This document shows positions 1 through 8,229 of a stretch of DNA of 33,714 nucleotides, piece by piece. The DNA lies in contig NZ_QFWV02000002.1 in assembly GCF_003149475.2 (NCBI RefSeq), positions 6,510-40,223 of the forward strand, in the 5' to 3' direction. The position numbers were made by a program, and so were the translations under genes. Each line of letters starts with the position of its first letter. The first letter of the stretch is position 1. The notes beneath the pieces are model-generated. The model saw only the letters and a program-made list of their open reading frames with translations. It searched no databases and was not told the DNA's origin. Source of the DNA: Oceaniradius stylonematis (GTDB lineage Bacteria > Pseudomonadota > Alphaproteobacteria > Rhizobiales > Rhizobiaceae).

Positions 1-143
1 ACATCGTCTTCCCGGAGATCAACTACGACAAGGTCGATCAGGTCCGGGGCATGGACATCATCGTTTGCACGAGTGCGAGCACGGATGATGAAGCGCGCGA
101 ACTGTTGCGTGCCTTCAACTTCCCGTTCCAGCAGCAGCACTAA
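1..143 (+). CDS. rplE: 50S ribosomal protein L5, C-terminal end (partial)
   Basis: The reading frame is open from base 3 to the stop at 141-143 and gives the last 46 residues of L5; the start lies outside the window. The residues F-P-E-I-N-Y-D-K and G-M-D-I-I followed by a C-terminal R-A-F-N-F-P-F are typical of the L5 C-terminus. L5 sits in the central protuberance of the large subunit and binds 5S rRNA. The gene directly precedes rpsN, as in the bacterial spc operon, which supports the call. Nothing can be said about its start or the upstream operon from this window. Confidence 0.95.
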   Translation, partial: IVFPEINYDKVDQVRGMDIIVCTSASTDDEARELLRAFNFPFQQQH

Positions 144-168
144 CGGCGAGCGTAGAAAGGAAAGCCTG

Positions 169-474
169 ATGGCAAAAGTAAGCGCAGTCGAAAAGAACAA
201 GCACCGGCGCAAGCTGGTCGACCGCTACGCCGAAAAGCGCGCCGGTCTCAAGGCGATCGTCATGGATCGTTCGCTGCCGATCGAGGAGCGCTTCCGCGCG
301 ACCCTCAAGCTGAGCGAGCTGCCGCGCAATTCGGCCAAGGTACGCATCCGCAACCGGTGCGAAGTGTCGGGCCGTCCGCGCGGTTACTACCGCAAACTGA
401 AGATGTCGCGCATCGCACTGCGCGAGCTGGGCTCGCTGGGCAAGGTGCCCGGTGTCGTCAAGTCGAGCTGGTAA
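169..474 (+). CDS. rpsN: 30S ribosomal protein S14
   Basis: S14 is an assembly and head-domain protein of the small ribosomal subunit. The 101-residue product is the long, zinc-independent form: only one cysteine remains in the [16 protein letters not shown] segment, where the short form carries a CxxC zinc site. The C-terminus [11 protein letters not shown] is the family signature. I chose the ATG at 169, preceded by AGAAAGGAAAG, over an in-frame start at 73 that would overlap rplE and add a non-homologous leader. It lies 25 bases after rplE and 12 before rpsH, so it is translated from the same spc transcript. Confidence 0.97.
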   Translation: MAKVSAVEKNKHRRKLVDRYAEKRAGLKAIVMDRSLPIEERFRATLKLSELPRNSAKVRIRNRCEVSGRPRGYYRKLKMSRIALRELGSLGKVPGVVKSSW

Positions 475-486
475 GGAGAGGCTGTC

Positions 487-885
487 ATGTCGGTTTCCGA
501 TCCCGTCGGCGATATGCTGACCCGCATCCGCAACGGTTTGCATCGCCACAAGAATTCGATCTCCACCCCGGCCTCCAAGCTGCGCGCGCGCGTCCTCGAT
601 GTGCTGCAGTCCGAAGGCTATATCCGCGGCTATTCCCAGGTCGAGTACGGCTCGGGCAAGTCCGAGTTCGAGATCGAGCTGAAATATCATGAAGGCGACC
701 CGGTGATCCGCAAGATCGAGCGCGTCTCCAAGCCGGGCCGCCGGGTCTATGTCGGCGCCAAGTCGATCGAACACGTCGCCAACGGCCTTGGAATCGCGAT
801 CCTGTCGACGCCGCAGGGCGTGATGGCCGATCACGAGGCCCGCGAGAAGAATGTCGGCGGGGAGTATCTGTGCCGCGTCTTCTGA
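487..885 (+). CDS. rpsH: 30S ribosomal protein S8
   Basis: S8 binds the central domain of 16S rRNA early in 30S assembly and is the translational repressor of the spc operon in enterobacteria. The 132-residue product begins [16 protein letters not shown], the normal S8 N-terminus, and ends with the conserved G-G-E-Y-L-C-R-V-F, with S-T-P-Q-G-V-M in the C-terminal RNA-binding part. A GGAGAG ribosome binding site lies 7 bases before the ATG. It stands between rpsN and rplF as expected. The S8 operator that would regulate the operon lies upstream near rplE and is not in the window. Confidence 0.97.
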   Translation: MSVSDPVGDMLTRIRNGLHRHKNSISTPASKLRARVLDVLQSEGYIRGYSQVEYGSGKSEFEIELKYHEGDPVIRKIERVSKPGRRVYVGAKSIEHVANGLGIAILSTPQGVMADHEAREKNVGGEYLCRVF

Positions 886-935
886 CGCGCGCCGGACCAA
901 CCCAGTCGACGGAACGAACACGGACGGATTGAACA

Positions 936-1469
936 ATGTCTCGTATCGGAAAAAAGCCCGTTGCCATTCCCGAAGGCGTCACCGCCTCGGTGGACGGCAA
1001 CACCGTCACCGCCAAGGGCCCCAAGGGCGAATTGTCCTATGCGGTCAATGATGAGGTGCTGGTGGCGATGGAAGAGGGCGCGATCAACATCACCCCGCGC
1101 GACGATTCCAAGGATGCGCGCTCCAAATGGGGCATGTCGCGCACGATGATCGAAAACATCATGACCGGCGTCAAAACCGGGTTCGAGCGCAAGCTCGAGA
1201 TCAATGGTGTGGGGTATCGCGCCGCCATGCAGGGCTCCAAGCTGCAGCTCGCTCTGGGCTTCAGCCACGACGTGATCTATGAGCTGCCGCAAGGCGTGTC
1301 GGCGGCAACGCCCAAGCCGACCGAAATCGTGCTCAACGGCATCGACAAGCAGCAGCTCGGCCAGGTCGCCGCGGAGATCCGCAAGTTCCGTCCGCCGGAG
1401 CCTTACAAGGGCAAGGGCGTCAAATATGCGGAAGAGACGATCGTCCGCAAAGAAGGCAAGAAGAAGTAA
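936..1469 (+). CDS. rplF: 50S ribosomal protein L6
   Basis: L6 sits near the sarcin-ricin loop and the factor-binding site of the large subunit. The product has the normal 177 residues, starting M-S-R-I-G-K-K-P-V and carrying the signature [11 protein letters not shown] near residue 155, followed by a lysine-rich tail. The family's two similar alpha/beta halves are covered in full. It follows rpsH after 50 bases, the widest gap in this part of the operon. I see no promoter or terminator in that gap. The next gene, rplR, starts 12 bases downstream. Confidence 0.97.
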   Translation: MSRIGKKPVAIPEGVTASVDGNTVTAKGPKGELSYAVNDEVLVAMEEGAINITPRDDSKDARSKWGMSRTMIENIMTGVKTGFERKLEINGVGYRAAMQGSKLQLALGFSHDVIYELPQGVSAATPKPTEIVLNGIDKQQLGQVAAEIRKFRPPEPYKGKGVKYAEETIVRKEGKKK

Positions 1470-1481
1470 GGAACGGGAACG

Positions 1482-1844
1482 ATGGCAGCTTCCAAACAGG
1501 CGCTGGTCAAGCGTGCGCAGCGCGTCCGCCGCCAGCTCAAGAAGGTCTCGGACGGCCGGCCGCGCCTGTCCGTCTACCGGTCTTCGAAGAACATCTATGC
1601 GCAGGTCATCGATGACAGCGCCGGCAAGACGCTTGCCGCCGCATCGACGCTCGACGCCGATCTGAAGAAGGCGCTGAAGACGGGCGCCGACACCGATGCC
1701 GCCGCCGCCGTCGGCAAGCTCGTCGCCGAGCGCGCCACCAAGGCCGGCGTCAAGGACGTTGTCTTCGACCGCGGCGCCTATATCTTCCATGGCCGCGTGA
1801 AGGCCCTGGCCGACGCTGCCCGCGAGGGCGGCCTGAACTTTTAA
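1482..1844 (+). CDS. rplR: 50S ribosomal protein L18
   Basis: L18 binds 5S rRNA together with L5 and carries it into the large subunit. The 120-residue product has the basic N-terminus (many K and R up to about residue 30), then [17 protein letters not shown] and the C-terminal [24 protein letters not shown] characteristic of L18. Its length matches the family. The ATG at 1482 follows GGAACGGGAAC. It is translated with rplF upstream and rpsE downstream. Confidence 0.97.
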   Translation: MAASKQALVKRAQRVRRQLKKVSDGRPRLSVYRSSKNIYAQVIDDSAGKTLAAASTLDADLKKALKTGADTDAAAAVGKLVAERATKAGVKDVVFDRGAYIFHGRVKALADAAREGGLNF

Positions 1845-1945
1845 GCCGGAGCAGGGCCGGCGGAAGCGTGCAGCGCTTGTCGTTCGGATTTGCGACCACA
1901 CCATCAACCACTGCCTGGAACCGGAAAAGAACAAAGGACAAGGAC

Positions 1946-2524
1946 ATGGCACAACAACCTCAGGATCGCGGTGGCCGCGGGCGTGACCGCCGGCGTGATC
2001 GCGAAGAAGCCGACAGCGAATTCGTCGACAAGCTGGTTCACATCAACCGCGTCGCCAAGGTCGTCAAGGGCGGCCGGCGCTTCGGTTTTGCCGCGCTCGT
2101 CGTCGTCGGCGACCAGAAGGGCCGCGTCGGCTTTGGACACGGCAAGGCACGCGAAGTGCCCGAGGCGATCCGCAAGGCCACCGAAAGCGCCAAGCGCGAC
2201 ATGATCTTCGTGCCGCTGCGCTCGGGCCGCACGCTGCACCATGACGTCGAAGGCCGTCACGGCGCGGGCAAGGTCCTGCTGCGCGCGGCACCGGCCGGTA
2301 CGGGCATCATCGCAGGCGGCCCGATGCGCGCTGTCTTCGAGACCGTCGGCATGCAGGACGTGGTTGCCAAGTCGCTCGGGTCGTCCAACCCCTACAACAT
2401 GGTCCGGGCGACGTTCGATGCGCTCAAGCATCAGATGCATCCCAAGGACATCGCCGCCCAGCGCGGTATCAAGCACTCGACGCTCCAGGCGCGCCGCCGC
2501 GAGCTGATCGGCGCCGAAGAGTAA
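1946..2524 (+). CDS. rpsE: 30S ribosomal protein S5
   Basis: S5 contributes to decoding accuracy and mRNA entry on the small subunit. The 192-residue product has an N-terminal low-complexity R/D/G stretch (about 5-18), the S5 dsRNA-binding-like domain with [10 protein letters not shown] and G-H-G-K-A-R-E-V-P (about 25-90), and the C-terminal domain with [10 protein letters not shown]. The frame is open from 1868, but the ATG at 1946 is chosen because M-A-Q-Q-P-Q-D-R-G is a typical rhizobial start and AAAGGACAAGGAC precedes it. The upstream in-frame residues have no family resemblance. It is part of the spc run between rplR and rpmD. Confidence 0.96.
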   Translation: MAQQPQDRGGRGRDRRRDREEADSEFVDKLVHINRVAKVVKGGRRFGFAALVVVGDQKGRVGFGHGKAREVPEAIRKATESAKRDMIFVPLRSGRTLHHDVEGRHGAGKVLLRAAPAGTGIIAGGPMRAVFETVGMQDVVAKSLGSSNPYNMVRATFDALKHQMHPKDIAAQRGIKHSTLQARRRELIGAEE

Positions 2525-2574
2525 GGCATGAGCCGCTCGCCGGAAGGCGAGGGGCCCTGGCAAGGACAATGATC

Positions 2575-2775
2575 ATGGCTGAGAGCAAGAAGGGCGCAAC
2601 GATCACCGTCGAGCAGATCGGCAGCCCCATTCGCCGCCCCGCCGAGCAGCGCCAGACGCTGATCGGGCTGGGCCTGAACAAGATGCACCGCCGCCGCACG
2701 CTGGAAGACACTCCCGCCGTGCGCGGCATGATCCGCAAAGTGCACCATCTGGTGCGCGTCGTGGACGAAAGCTGA
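2575..2775 (+). CDS. rpmD: 50S ribosomal protein L30
   Basis: L30 is a small two-stranded protein of the large subunit. The 66-residue product contains the diagnostic [20 protein letters not shown] and [12 protein letters not shown] motifs. Two ATGs are in frame, at 2569 and 2575. AAGGA ends 8 bases before 2575 but only 2 bases before 2569, so 2575 is preferred. The gene lies 50 bases after rpsE and 15 before rplO, the usual rpsE-rpmD-rplO order. Confidence 0.95.
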   Translation: MAESKKGATITVEQIGSPIRRPAEQRQTLIGLGLNKMHRRRTLEDTPAVRGMIRKVHHLVRVVDES

Positions 2776-2790
2776 TCGGGGAGCTGACCG

Positions 2791-3273
2791 ATGAAACTCA
2801 ACGAACTGCGTGACAATGAGGGCGCGCGCAAGTCGCGCTCGCGCGTCGGCCGCGGCATCGGCTCGGGCAAGGGCAAGACCGGCGGCCGTGGCGTCAAGGG
2901 CCAGAAATCCCGTTCGGGCGTGTCTATCAACGGCTATGAAGGCGGCCAGATGCCGATCTACCGGCGTCTGCCCAAGCGCGGCTTCAACAACCCGTTCCCG
3001 ACCGACTACAACATCGTGTCGATCGCCCGGCTCGAACAGGCTGTCGAGGCCAAGAAGCTCGATGCCAAGAAGCCGGTGACGGCCGAGGCACTGGTCGAGG
3101 CAGGCGTGCTGCGCCGCGCCAAGGACGGCGTCCGGGTTCTGGCCGATGGCGAAGCCAAGACCAAGTTCGCGCTGGAAGTGGCCGGCGCGTCCAAGGCTGC
3201 CGTCGCCAAGATCGAAAAGGCCGGCGGATCGGTGACGATCCTCGCGCCCAAGGCCGAAGCCGACGCCGAATAA
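2791..3273 (+). CDS. rplO: 50S ribosomal protein L15
   Basis: L15 is a late-assembling large-subunit protein contacting 23S rRNA. The 160-residue product begins M-K-L-N-E-L-R-D and holds the glycine/arginine-rich RNA-binding stretch [24 protein letters not shown] (about 22-45) and [15 protein letters not shown]. The C-terminal half is the K/A/V-rich fold domain. It is the last ribosomal gene before a 153-base gap containing a perfect hairpin ahead of secY. Confidence 0.97.
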   Translation: MKLNELRDNEGARKSRSRVGRGIGSGKGKTGGRGVKGQKSRSGVSINGYEGGQMPIYRRLPKRGFNNPFPTDYNIVSIARLEQAVEAKKLDAKKPVTAEALVEAGVLRRAKDGVRVLADGEAKTKFALEVAGASKAAVAKIEKAGGSVTILAPKAEADAE

Positions 3274-3297
3274 TTCGGCTGACGACAACACACCTTC

Positions 3298-3327
3298 TTG
3301 AGGCCGCCGCGATCCGTGCGGCCTCAA
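3298..3327 (+). other. Perfect 10-bp inverted repeat between rplO and secY
   Basis: TTGAGGCCGC at 3298-3307 is exactly repeated in reverse complement at 3318-3327, with a 10-base loop. It is followed by AAAATTGACT rather than a T-run, so a standard intrinsic terminator is not supported. It may be an RNA stability element, a partial or Rho-assisted terminator, or an attenuator that lowers secY output relative to the ribosomal genes. Confidence 0.5.
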
Positions 3328-3329
3328 AA

Positions 3330-3362
3330 TTGACTTGCGCCCCCAAGGGCCAGCGCCTATCT
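3330..3362 (+). promoter_or_regulatory. Weak candidate promoter for secY
   Basis: TTGACT at 3330-3335 resembles a -35 box but CTATCT at 3357-3362 is 21 bases away. Alternatively TTGCGC at 3335-3340 has a 16-base spacer to the same CTATCT. The position, just after the hairpin and 64 bases before the secY ATG, is suitable for an internal promoter. Neither pairing is a good consensus match. Confidence 0.25.
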
Positions 3363-3426
3363 GCGACCAGACCCGCGAGCGCGGTGCCCGACCTTCGGCG
3401 AACGCGTCCCAAGACGGAGACTGTCC

Positions 3427-4767
3427 ATGGCATCTGCTGCTGAACAGCTGGCTGCAAACCTCAACTTCGGCGCATTTGCCAAGGCCACCGAGCTCAAGAA
3501 GCGCATCTGGTTTACCCTCGGTGTTCTGCTGGTCTACCGGCTGGGCACCTACATCCCCATTCCGGGCCTCAACATGGAAGCCTATGCCCAGGCCTTCGCC
3601 AACCAGGCGGGCGGCATTCTGGGCATGTTCAACATGTTCACCGGCGGCGCCGTCGAGCGCATGGCCGTGTTCGCGCTCGGCATCATGCCCTACATCTCGG
3701 CCTCGATCGCCGTCCAGCTGATGACCTCGGTTGTCCCGACGCTCGAACAGCTCAAGAAGGAGGGCGAGCAGGGCCGCAAGGTCATCAACCAGTATACGCG
3801 CTATCTGACGGTCCTTTTGGCGACACTGCAATCCTACGGTATCGCCGTGGGCCTTGAGAGCGGCGCCAACATCGTCGCCGATCCGGGCTGGTTCTTCCGC
3901 ATTTCGACCGTCATCACGCTGGTCGGCGGCACCATGTTCCTTCTGTGGCTCGGCGAGCAGATCACCGCGCGCGGCATCGGCAACGGCGTCTCGCTGATCA
4001 TTTTCGCCGGCATCGTCGCGGGGCTGCCGGGCGCCGTCGCGGGCACGCTGGAACTGGGCCGCACCGGCGCCATGTCGACGGTCTTCATCATCACGATCAT
4101 CCTTCTCGCCATCGCCGTGATCGCCCTGATTGTCTTTGTCGAACGCGCGCAAAGGCGGCTTTTGATCCAGTATCCCAAGCGCCAGGTCGGCAACCGCATG
4201 TTCCAGGGCGACACGTCGCACCTGCCGCTGAAGCTCAACACGGCCGGCGTCATCCCGCCGATCTTCGCCTCGTCGCTGCTGCTGCTGCCGGCGACGCTGG
4301 CCGGCTTCTCGGACACGCGCGACCTGCCCGAATGGGGCACCGCCATCCTCGCCGCGCTCGGCCACGGCCAGCCGCTCTACATGCTGTTTTACGCGGGGAT
4401 GATCGCCTTCTTCGCCTTCTTCTACACCGCGATCGTCTTCAATCCGCAGGACACCGCCGACAATCTGAAGAACCATTCGGGCTTCATTCCGGGCATCCGC
4501 CCGGGCCAGCGCACGGCCGAATATATCGACTTCGTGCTTACCCGGATCACCGTGGTCGGCGCGATCTATCTCGTTCTGGTGTGCCTGTTACCCGAATTTC
4601 TAATAGCGGGCACGGGCGTGCCGTTCTATCTCGGCGGCACGTCGCTGCTGATCGTCGTCAGCGTGACGCTCGATACGGTCGCGCAGGTGCAAGGACATCT
4701 CATCGCGCACCAGTATGAAGGCTTGATCAAGAAATCCAAGCTGCGCGGGGGAAAGAAGCGTCGATGA
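3427..4767 (+). CDS. secY: Preprotein translocase subunit SecY
   Basis: SecY is the channel subunit of the SecYEG translocon in the inner membrane, through which unfolded secretory and membrane proteins pass. The 446-residue product has the family length and ten hydrophobic segments. The early motif [18 protein letters not shown] is TM1 and the start of the plug region; M-P-Y-I-S-A-S-I is in TM2. The long cytosolic loop with E-R-A-Q-R-R lies near residue 240, and [11 protein letters not shown] near 340. The ATG at 3427 is followed by the usual short soluble N-terminus. It overlaps adk by four bases (ATGA), indicating translational coupling. It keeps the conserved spc position after rplO. Confidence 0.98.
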   Translation: MASAAEQLAANLNFGAFAKATELKKRIWFTLGVLLVYRLGTYIPIPGLNMEAYAQAFANQAGGILGMFNMFTGGAVERMAVFALGIMPYISASIAVQLMTSVVPTLEQLKKEGEQGRKVINQYTRYLTVLLATLQSYGIAVGLESGANIVADPGWFFRISTVITLVGGTMFLLWLGEQITARGIGNGVSLIIFAGIVAGLPGAVAGTLELGRTGAMSTVFIITIILLAIAVIALIVFVERAQRRLLIQYPKRQVGNRMFQGDTSHLPLKLNTAGVIPPIFASSLLLLPATLAGFSDTRDLPEWGTAILAALGHGQPLYMLFYAGMIAFFAFFYTAIVFNPQDTADNLKNHSGFIPGIRPGQRTAEYIDFVLTRITVVGAIYLVLVCLLPEFLIAGTGVPFYLGGTSLLIVVSVTLDTVAQVQGHLIAHQYEGLIKKSKLRGGKKRR

Positions 4768-5348
4768 GACTGATATTGTTGGGCCCGCCGGGAGCGGGCA
4801 AGGGGACCCAGGCACAAAGGCTCGTCGAGCGCCACGGCATTCCGCAACTGTCGACCGGCGACATGCTGCGTGCCGCCGTCGCCGCGGGCACAGAGGTCGG
4901 CCTGCGCGCCAAGGCGATCATGGAAGCGGGCGAACTGGTCTCCGACGACATCGTCAATGCGATCGTCTCCGACCGGATCGATGAGCCCGATTGCGCCGAC
5001 GGTTTCATCCTCGACGGCTATCCGCGCACGCTCGCCCAGGCCGATGCGGTCGAGGCGATGATGGAGGCAAAGGGCATGGCGCTCGATGCCGTCATCGAAC
5101 TGACCGTGGATGACAAGGCGCTCGTCGGCCGCATCGTCAAGCGCGCCGAGGAGGCTGCCGCCGCGGGCCAGCCGGTGCGCAAGGACGACAACCCCGAAGT
5201 GTTCGACGAGCGTCTGCGCGAGTATTACAAGAAGACCGCGCCGCTGCTCGGCTACTATTACGCCAAGGGCAAGCTGCGCCCGGTCGACGGCATGGACTCG
5301 ATCGAGGGCGTGACCGAACAGATCGCCAAGGTGCTCGACAGCCTTTGA
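4764..5348 (+). CDS. adk: Adenylate kinase
   Basis: Adk interconverts ATP + AMP and 2 ADP in the cytosol and sets the adenylate energy charge. The 194-residue product has the P-loop [11 protein letters not shown] at about residues 7-17, the AMP-site stretch [10 protein letters not shown], and the signature [11 protein letters not shown]. The length and the short segment after V-G-R-I-V-K-R show the short form lacking the zinc-binding LID of the roughly 215-residue type. Its ATG overlaps the secY stop. The secY-adk linkage is conserved in bacteria. A GC hairpin without a T-run follows at 5358-5380, so transcription may continue toward rpsM. Confidence 0.98.
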   Translation: MRLILLGPPGAGKGTQAQRLVERHGIPQLSTGDMLRAAVAAGTEVGLRAKAIMEAGELVSDDIVNAIVSDRIDEPDCADGFILDGYPRTLAQADAVEAMMEAKGMALDAVIELTVDDKALVGRIVKRAEEAAAAGQPVRKDDNPEVFDERLREYYKKTAPLLGYYYAKGKLRPVDGMDSIEGVTEQIAKVLDSL

Positions 5349-5357
5349 GCGGCACAC

Positions 5358-5380
5358 GCCGGCATCCGCATAGGGCCGGC
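5358..5380 (+). other. Hairpin after adk, no T-tract
   Basis: GCCGGC at 5358-5363 and again at 5375-5380 can form a six-pair stem with an 11-base loop just after the adk stop. The following bases are AAAAACA, not T-rich, so efficient intrinsic termination in the + direction is not supported. It may stabilise the 3' end of the spc message. Confidence 0.35.
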
Positions 5381-5400
5381 AAAAACATCGCTTCGGGGAG

Positions 5401-5429
5401 TTGACATTCCACTGCGATTCCCCGATATG
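5401..5429 (+). promoter_or_regulatory. Promoter for the rpsM-rpsK-rpoA-rplQ operon
   Basis: A perfect TTGACA -35 box (5401-5406) is separated by 17 bases from GATATG (5424-5429). Shifting by one base gives CGATAT with a 16-base spacer, close to the alphaproteobacterial CTATAT. Transcription would start near 5436, giving a leader of about 140 bases before rpsM. A second TTGACA at 5451-5456 has no -10 box at the right distance. Confidence 0.7.
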
Positions 5430-5430
5430 C

Positions 5431-5449
5431 ACGCTGATCTAGCCAGCGT
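5431..5449 (+). other. Inverted repeat at the predicted start of the alpha-operon leader
   Basis: ACGCTG (5431-5436) and CAGCGT (5444-5449) flank a 7-base spacer, exactly where transcription from the 5401-5429 promoter should begin. It could be a DNA operator or a 5'-terminal RNA hairpin. Further down, GCGG-CATC-CCGC at 5467-5478 lies shortly before TCTTTTTGTTTT (5484-5495), a possible weak attenuator. Function is inferred from position only. Confidence 0.4.
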
Positions 5450-5576
5450 ATTGACAAAGGTCGGCTGCGGCATCCCGCTCCGGTCTTTTTGTTTTGAGAC
5501 TGGCTCGAACCGAACACCCCGGAACCCCGGACAGGACTGAAAGACCCGGCTGCCCGGGCAACAAAGGAGAAGCCGC

Positions 5577-5945
5577 GTGGCTCGTATCGCTGGCGTCAAC
5601 ATCCCGACAGGCAAGCGCGTTGTGATCGCGCTGCAGTACATCCACGGGATCGGCTCGAAATTCGCGCAGGAAATCGTCGAGAAGAACAACATCGACCCCT
5701 CGCGCCGCGTCAATGAACTGACCGACGCCGAGGTTCTGGCGGTTCGCGAAACCATCGACCGCGACTATCGCGTCGAGGGTGACCTGCGCCGCGAGACCTC
5801 GATGAACATCAAGCGTCTGATGGACCTGGGCTGCTATCGCGGCCTGCGCCATCGCCGCAACCTGCCGGTGCGCGGTCAGCGCACGCACACCAATGCCCGC
5901 ACCCGCAAGGGTCCGGCCAAGGCGATCGCCGGCAAGAAGAAGTAA
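5577..5945 (+). CDS. rpsM: 30S ribosomal protein S13 (GTG start)
   Basis: S13 lies in the 30S head and contacts the P-site tRNA and the 50S subunit. The 122-residue product reads [10 protein letters not shown] from a GTG codon at 5577, preceded by AAAGGAGAAGCC, a strong ribosome binding site. The helix-two-turn-helix part Y-I-H-G-I-G is present, as are the C-terminal [23 protein letters not shown] and the basic tail. It is the first gene after the alpha-operon promoter. The infA and rpmJ genes found before rpsM in many other bacteria are absent here, as is usual in alphaproteobacteria. Confidence 0.97.
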   Translation: MARIAGVNIPTGKRVVIALQYIHGIGSKFAQEIVEKNNIDPSRRVNELTDAEVLAVRETIDRDYRVEGDLRRETSMNIKRLMDLGCYRGLRHRRNLPVRGQRTHTNARTRKGPAKAIAGKKK

Positions 5946-6021
5946 TTGGGCCGGCCCGCGTGGCCGGTTCCGCAGGTGGAGCCGCTGGCATTACGGCGGT
6001 GCAGAGATCGAAGGACTGAAG

Positions 6022-6411
6022 ATGGCAAAAGAAGCCACCCGCGTTCGCCGTCGCGAGCGCAAGAACATCATGTCGGGCATCGCCCACGTGAATTCGACAT
6101 TCAACAACACCATGATCACCATCACCGACGCGCAGGGCAACGCGATTGCCTGGTCGTCGGCCGGCATGCAGGGCTTCAAGGGCTCGCGCAAATCGACCCC
6201 GTTCGCGGCCCAGGTCGCCGCCGAGGATTGCGCCCGCAAGGCCCAGGAACATGGCATGAAGTCGCTTGAAGTCGAAGTGTGTGGCCCCGGTTCGGGCCGT
6301 GAATCGGCGCTGCGTGCCTTGCAGGCTGCCGGCTTCACCATCACCTCGATCAGGGATGTCACCCCCATTCCGCACAATGGCTGCCGGCCGCGCAAACGCC
6401 GCCGCGTGTAA
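6022..6411 (+). CDS. rpsK: 30S ribosomal protein S11
   Basis: S11 is a platform protein of the small subunit, next to the Shine-Dalgarno helix. The 129-residue product contains [36 protein letters not shown], and the C-terminal [18 protein letters not shown] that defines S11. The frame is open further upstream, but the ATG at 6022 gives the family length and follows a GAAGGAC ribosome binding site. The next gene is rpoA, not rpsD; S4 is encoded at 29975 in this genome. Confidence 0.97.
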   Translation: MAKEATRVRRRERKNIMSGIAHVNSTFNNTMITITDAQGNAIAWSSAGMQGFKGSRKSTPFAAQVAAEDCARKAQEHGMKSLEVEVCGPGSGRESALRALQAAGFTITSIRDVTPIPHNGCRPRKRRRV

Positions 6412-6510
6412 CGCATCCATTGTCCGTCCGGCTGGCGCCAATCCTCCGCTGGCCGTGGAAGAAGCTGTTGCCACGAATGGATGGTGGCAGGCTAGCTGAA
6501 GGAAGACGCC

Positions 6511-7518
6511 GTGATACAGAAGAATTGGCAGGAACTGATCAAGCCGAACAAGGTCGAGTTCAAGGGCTCGGGCAACAAGATTTCGCTCGTGGTCGAGCCG
6601 CTCGAGCGCGGCTTTGGCCTGACGCTCGGCAACGCGCTGCGCCGCGTGCTGCTGTCGTCGCTGCGCGGTGCCGCCGTGACCGCCGTGCAGATCGACGGTG
6701 TCCTGCATGAGTTCTCGTCGATTGCCGGTGTACGCGAAGACGTCACCGACATCATCCTGAACATCAAGGAAATCGCCATCCGTATGGAAGGCGACGGCCC
6801 CAAGCGCATGGTCGTGCGCAAGCAGGGTCCGGGCACCGTGATCGCCGGCGATATCCAGACGGTCGGCGATGTCGAGGTGCTGAACCCCGACCACGTGCTG
6901 TGCACGCTGGACGAGGGCGCCGAAATCCGCATGGAATTCACCGTCGATGCCGGCAAGGGCTATGTACCCGCAGACCGCAACCGCGCCGAAGACGCGCCGA
7001 TCGGCCTGATCCCGGTCGACAGCCTCTATTCGCCGGTGCGCAAGGTTTCCTACAAGGTCGAGAACACCCGCGAGGGCCAGGTTCTGGACTATGACAAGCT
7101 GACCATGAACGTCGAGACGGACGGCACGCTGTCGGGCGAGGACGCGGTGGCTTATGCCGCGCGCATCCTGCAGGACCAGCTCGGCGTCTTCGTCAATTTC
7201 GAGGAGCCCGAGCGCGAGGCCGCCGAGGAACAGGTGCAGGAGCTGGCGTTCAACCCGGCACTGCTCAAGAAGGTCGACGAACTGGAACTGTCGGTGCGTT
7301 CGGCCAACTGCCTGAAGAACGACAACATCGTCTATATCGGCGACCTGATCCAGAAGACCGAAGGCGAAATGCTGCGCACGCCGAACTTCGGCCGCAAGTC
7401 GCTCAACGAGATCAAGGAAGTGCTCGCATCCATGGGCCTGCATCTGGGCATGGAAGTGGCCGCATGGCCGCCCGAGAACATCGAAGATCTCGCCAAACGC
7501 TACGAAGACCATTACTAA
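6511..7518 (+). CDS. rpoA: DNA-directed RNA polymerase subunit alpha (GTG start)
   Basis: The alpha subunit dimerises to nucleate RNA polymerase assembly, and its C-terminal domain contacts UP elements and activators. The 335-residue product starts with GTG at 6511 as [12 protein letters not shown], the normal alphaproteobacterial N-terminus, with AGGAAGA just ahead. The N-terminal domain covers about 1-235 ([15 protein letters not shown] and L-H-E-F-S-S-I). The C-terminal domain (about 255-325) includes [12 protein letters not shown] and [11 protein letters not shown]. The length is normal. It sits between rpsK and rplQ, the standard end of the alpha operon. Confidence 0.98.
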   Translation: MIQKNWQELIKPNKVEFKGSGNKISLVVEPLERGFGLTLGNALRRVLLSSLRGAAVTAVQIDGVLHEFSSIAGVREDVTDIILNIKEIAIRMEGDGPKRMVVRKQGPGTVIAGDIQTVGDVEVLNPDHVLCTLDEGAEIRMEFTVDAGKGYVPADRNRAEDAPIGLIPVDSLYSPVRKVSYKVENTREGQVLDYDKLTMNVETDGTLSGEDAVAYAARILQDQLGVFVNFEEPEREAAEEQVQELAFNPALLKKVDELELSVRSANCLKNDNIVYIGDLIQKTEGEMLRTPNFGRKSLNEIKEVLASMGLHLGMEVAAWPPENIEDLAKRYEDHY

Positions 7519-7563
7519 CCAACGCGCCGGCACCCCAAGGCCGGAAACCCGAGGAGAAGGCTG

Positions 7564-7995
7564 ATGCGCCACCGCAAAGCAGGCCGCAAGCTGAACCGTA
7601 CATCGAGCCATCGCAAGGCGATGTTCGCAAACATGGCCGCTTCGCTCATCGAGCATGAGCAGATCGTCACGACCCTGCCCAAGGCCAAGGAACTGCGTCC
7701 GATCGTCGAAAAGCTCGTCACGCTGGGCAAGCGCGGCGATCTGCATGCGCGCCGCCAGGTCGCCTCGCAGATCCAGGACGAGACGCAGACGCGCAAGCTG
7801 TTCGCCGACATCGCGCCGCGTTACGCCGACCGCAATGGCGGCTATCTGCGGATCATGAAGGCCGGCTTCCGCCATGGCGATTCCGCGCCGATGGCCGTGA
7901 TCGAGTTCGTCGACCGTGACGTCGACGCCAAGGGCGCCGCCGACCGCGCGCGCATCGAGGCCGAGGAAGCCGCCGAAGCCGAAGCGGCCGCATAA
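7564..7995 (+). CDS. rplQ: 50S ribosomal protein L17
   Basis: L17 lies near the peptide exit side of the large subunit. The 143-residue product starts [20 protein letters not shown] and holds [18 protein letters not shown], both hallmarks of L17. The tail after about residue 118 is rich in alanine and glutamate and is longer than in enterobacterial L17 (about 127 residues), as is common in rhizobia. AGGAGAAGGCTG precedes the ATG. It is the last gene of the operon, followed by a strong terminator. Confidence 0.97.
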   Translation: MRHRKAGRKLNRTSSHRKAMFANMAASLIEHEQIVTTLPKAKELRPIVEKLVTLGKRGDLHARRQVASQIQDETQTRKLFADIAPRYADRNGGYLRIMKAGFRHGDSAPMAVIEFVDRDVDAKGAADRARIEAEEAAEAEAAA

Positions 7996-8066
7996 GACCG
8001 CCTTTACACCCATAAGAAGATGGCGCGGCCCGCACGCCGGGAGCGCCACATCAGTCGACTGGGCTC

Positions 8067-8104
8067 GGGAGCTCGCCATTATGGCGCGGCTCCCTTTCTT
8101 TTTT
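8067..8104 (+). terminator. Intrinsic terminator of the ribosomal operon
   Basis: GGGAGC (8067-8072) pairs with GCTCCC (8089-8094). Inside, CGCC pairs with GGCG around an ATTAT loop, with a small internal bulge. TTTCTTTTTT follows at once. This is a textbook Rho-independent terminator about 70 bases after rplQ and closes the long ribosomal transcript. Confidence 0.9.
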
Positions 8105-8229
8105 GGGCGAAAGTGCGTGGCAGGGTGGCGGCACACCCGGCCGGCCCGGCTTGCGGCTCCCCATTTCAGCCGCCTTTGTGGTAGCACTTGGTCCGGTGAT
8201 TCAATGACCCGGCGACCAGTCAAGGCACC

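Noticed and set aside
2431-4476. A long - strand open frame opposite rpmD, rplO and secY
   Set aside because: Same reason: it is a shadow of conserved genes on the + strand, and its translation is compositionally biased without motifs.
5451-5456. A second TTGACA upstream of rpsM
   Set aside because: No -10-like hexamer lies 15-19 bases downstream (the region reads about CCCGCT).
8159-8167. CCCCATTTC upstream of the Deg protease as a heat-shock sigma factor -10 box
   Set aside because: No CTTGAA-like -35 is found at the required distance; the nearby CTTG is only a few bases away.
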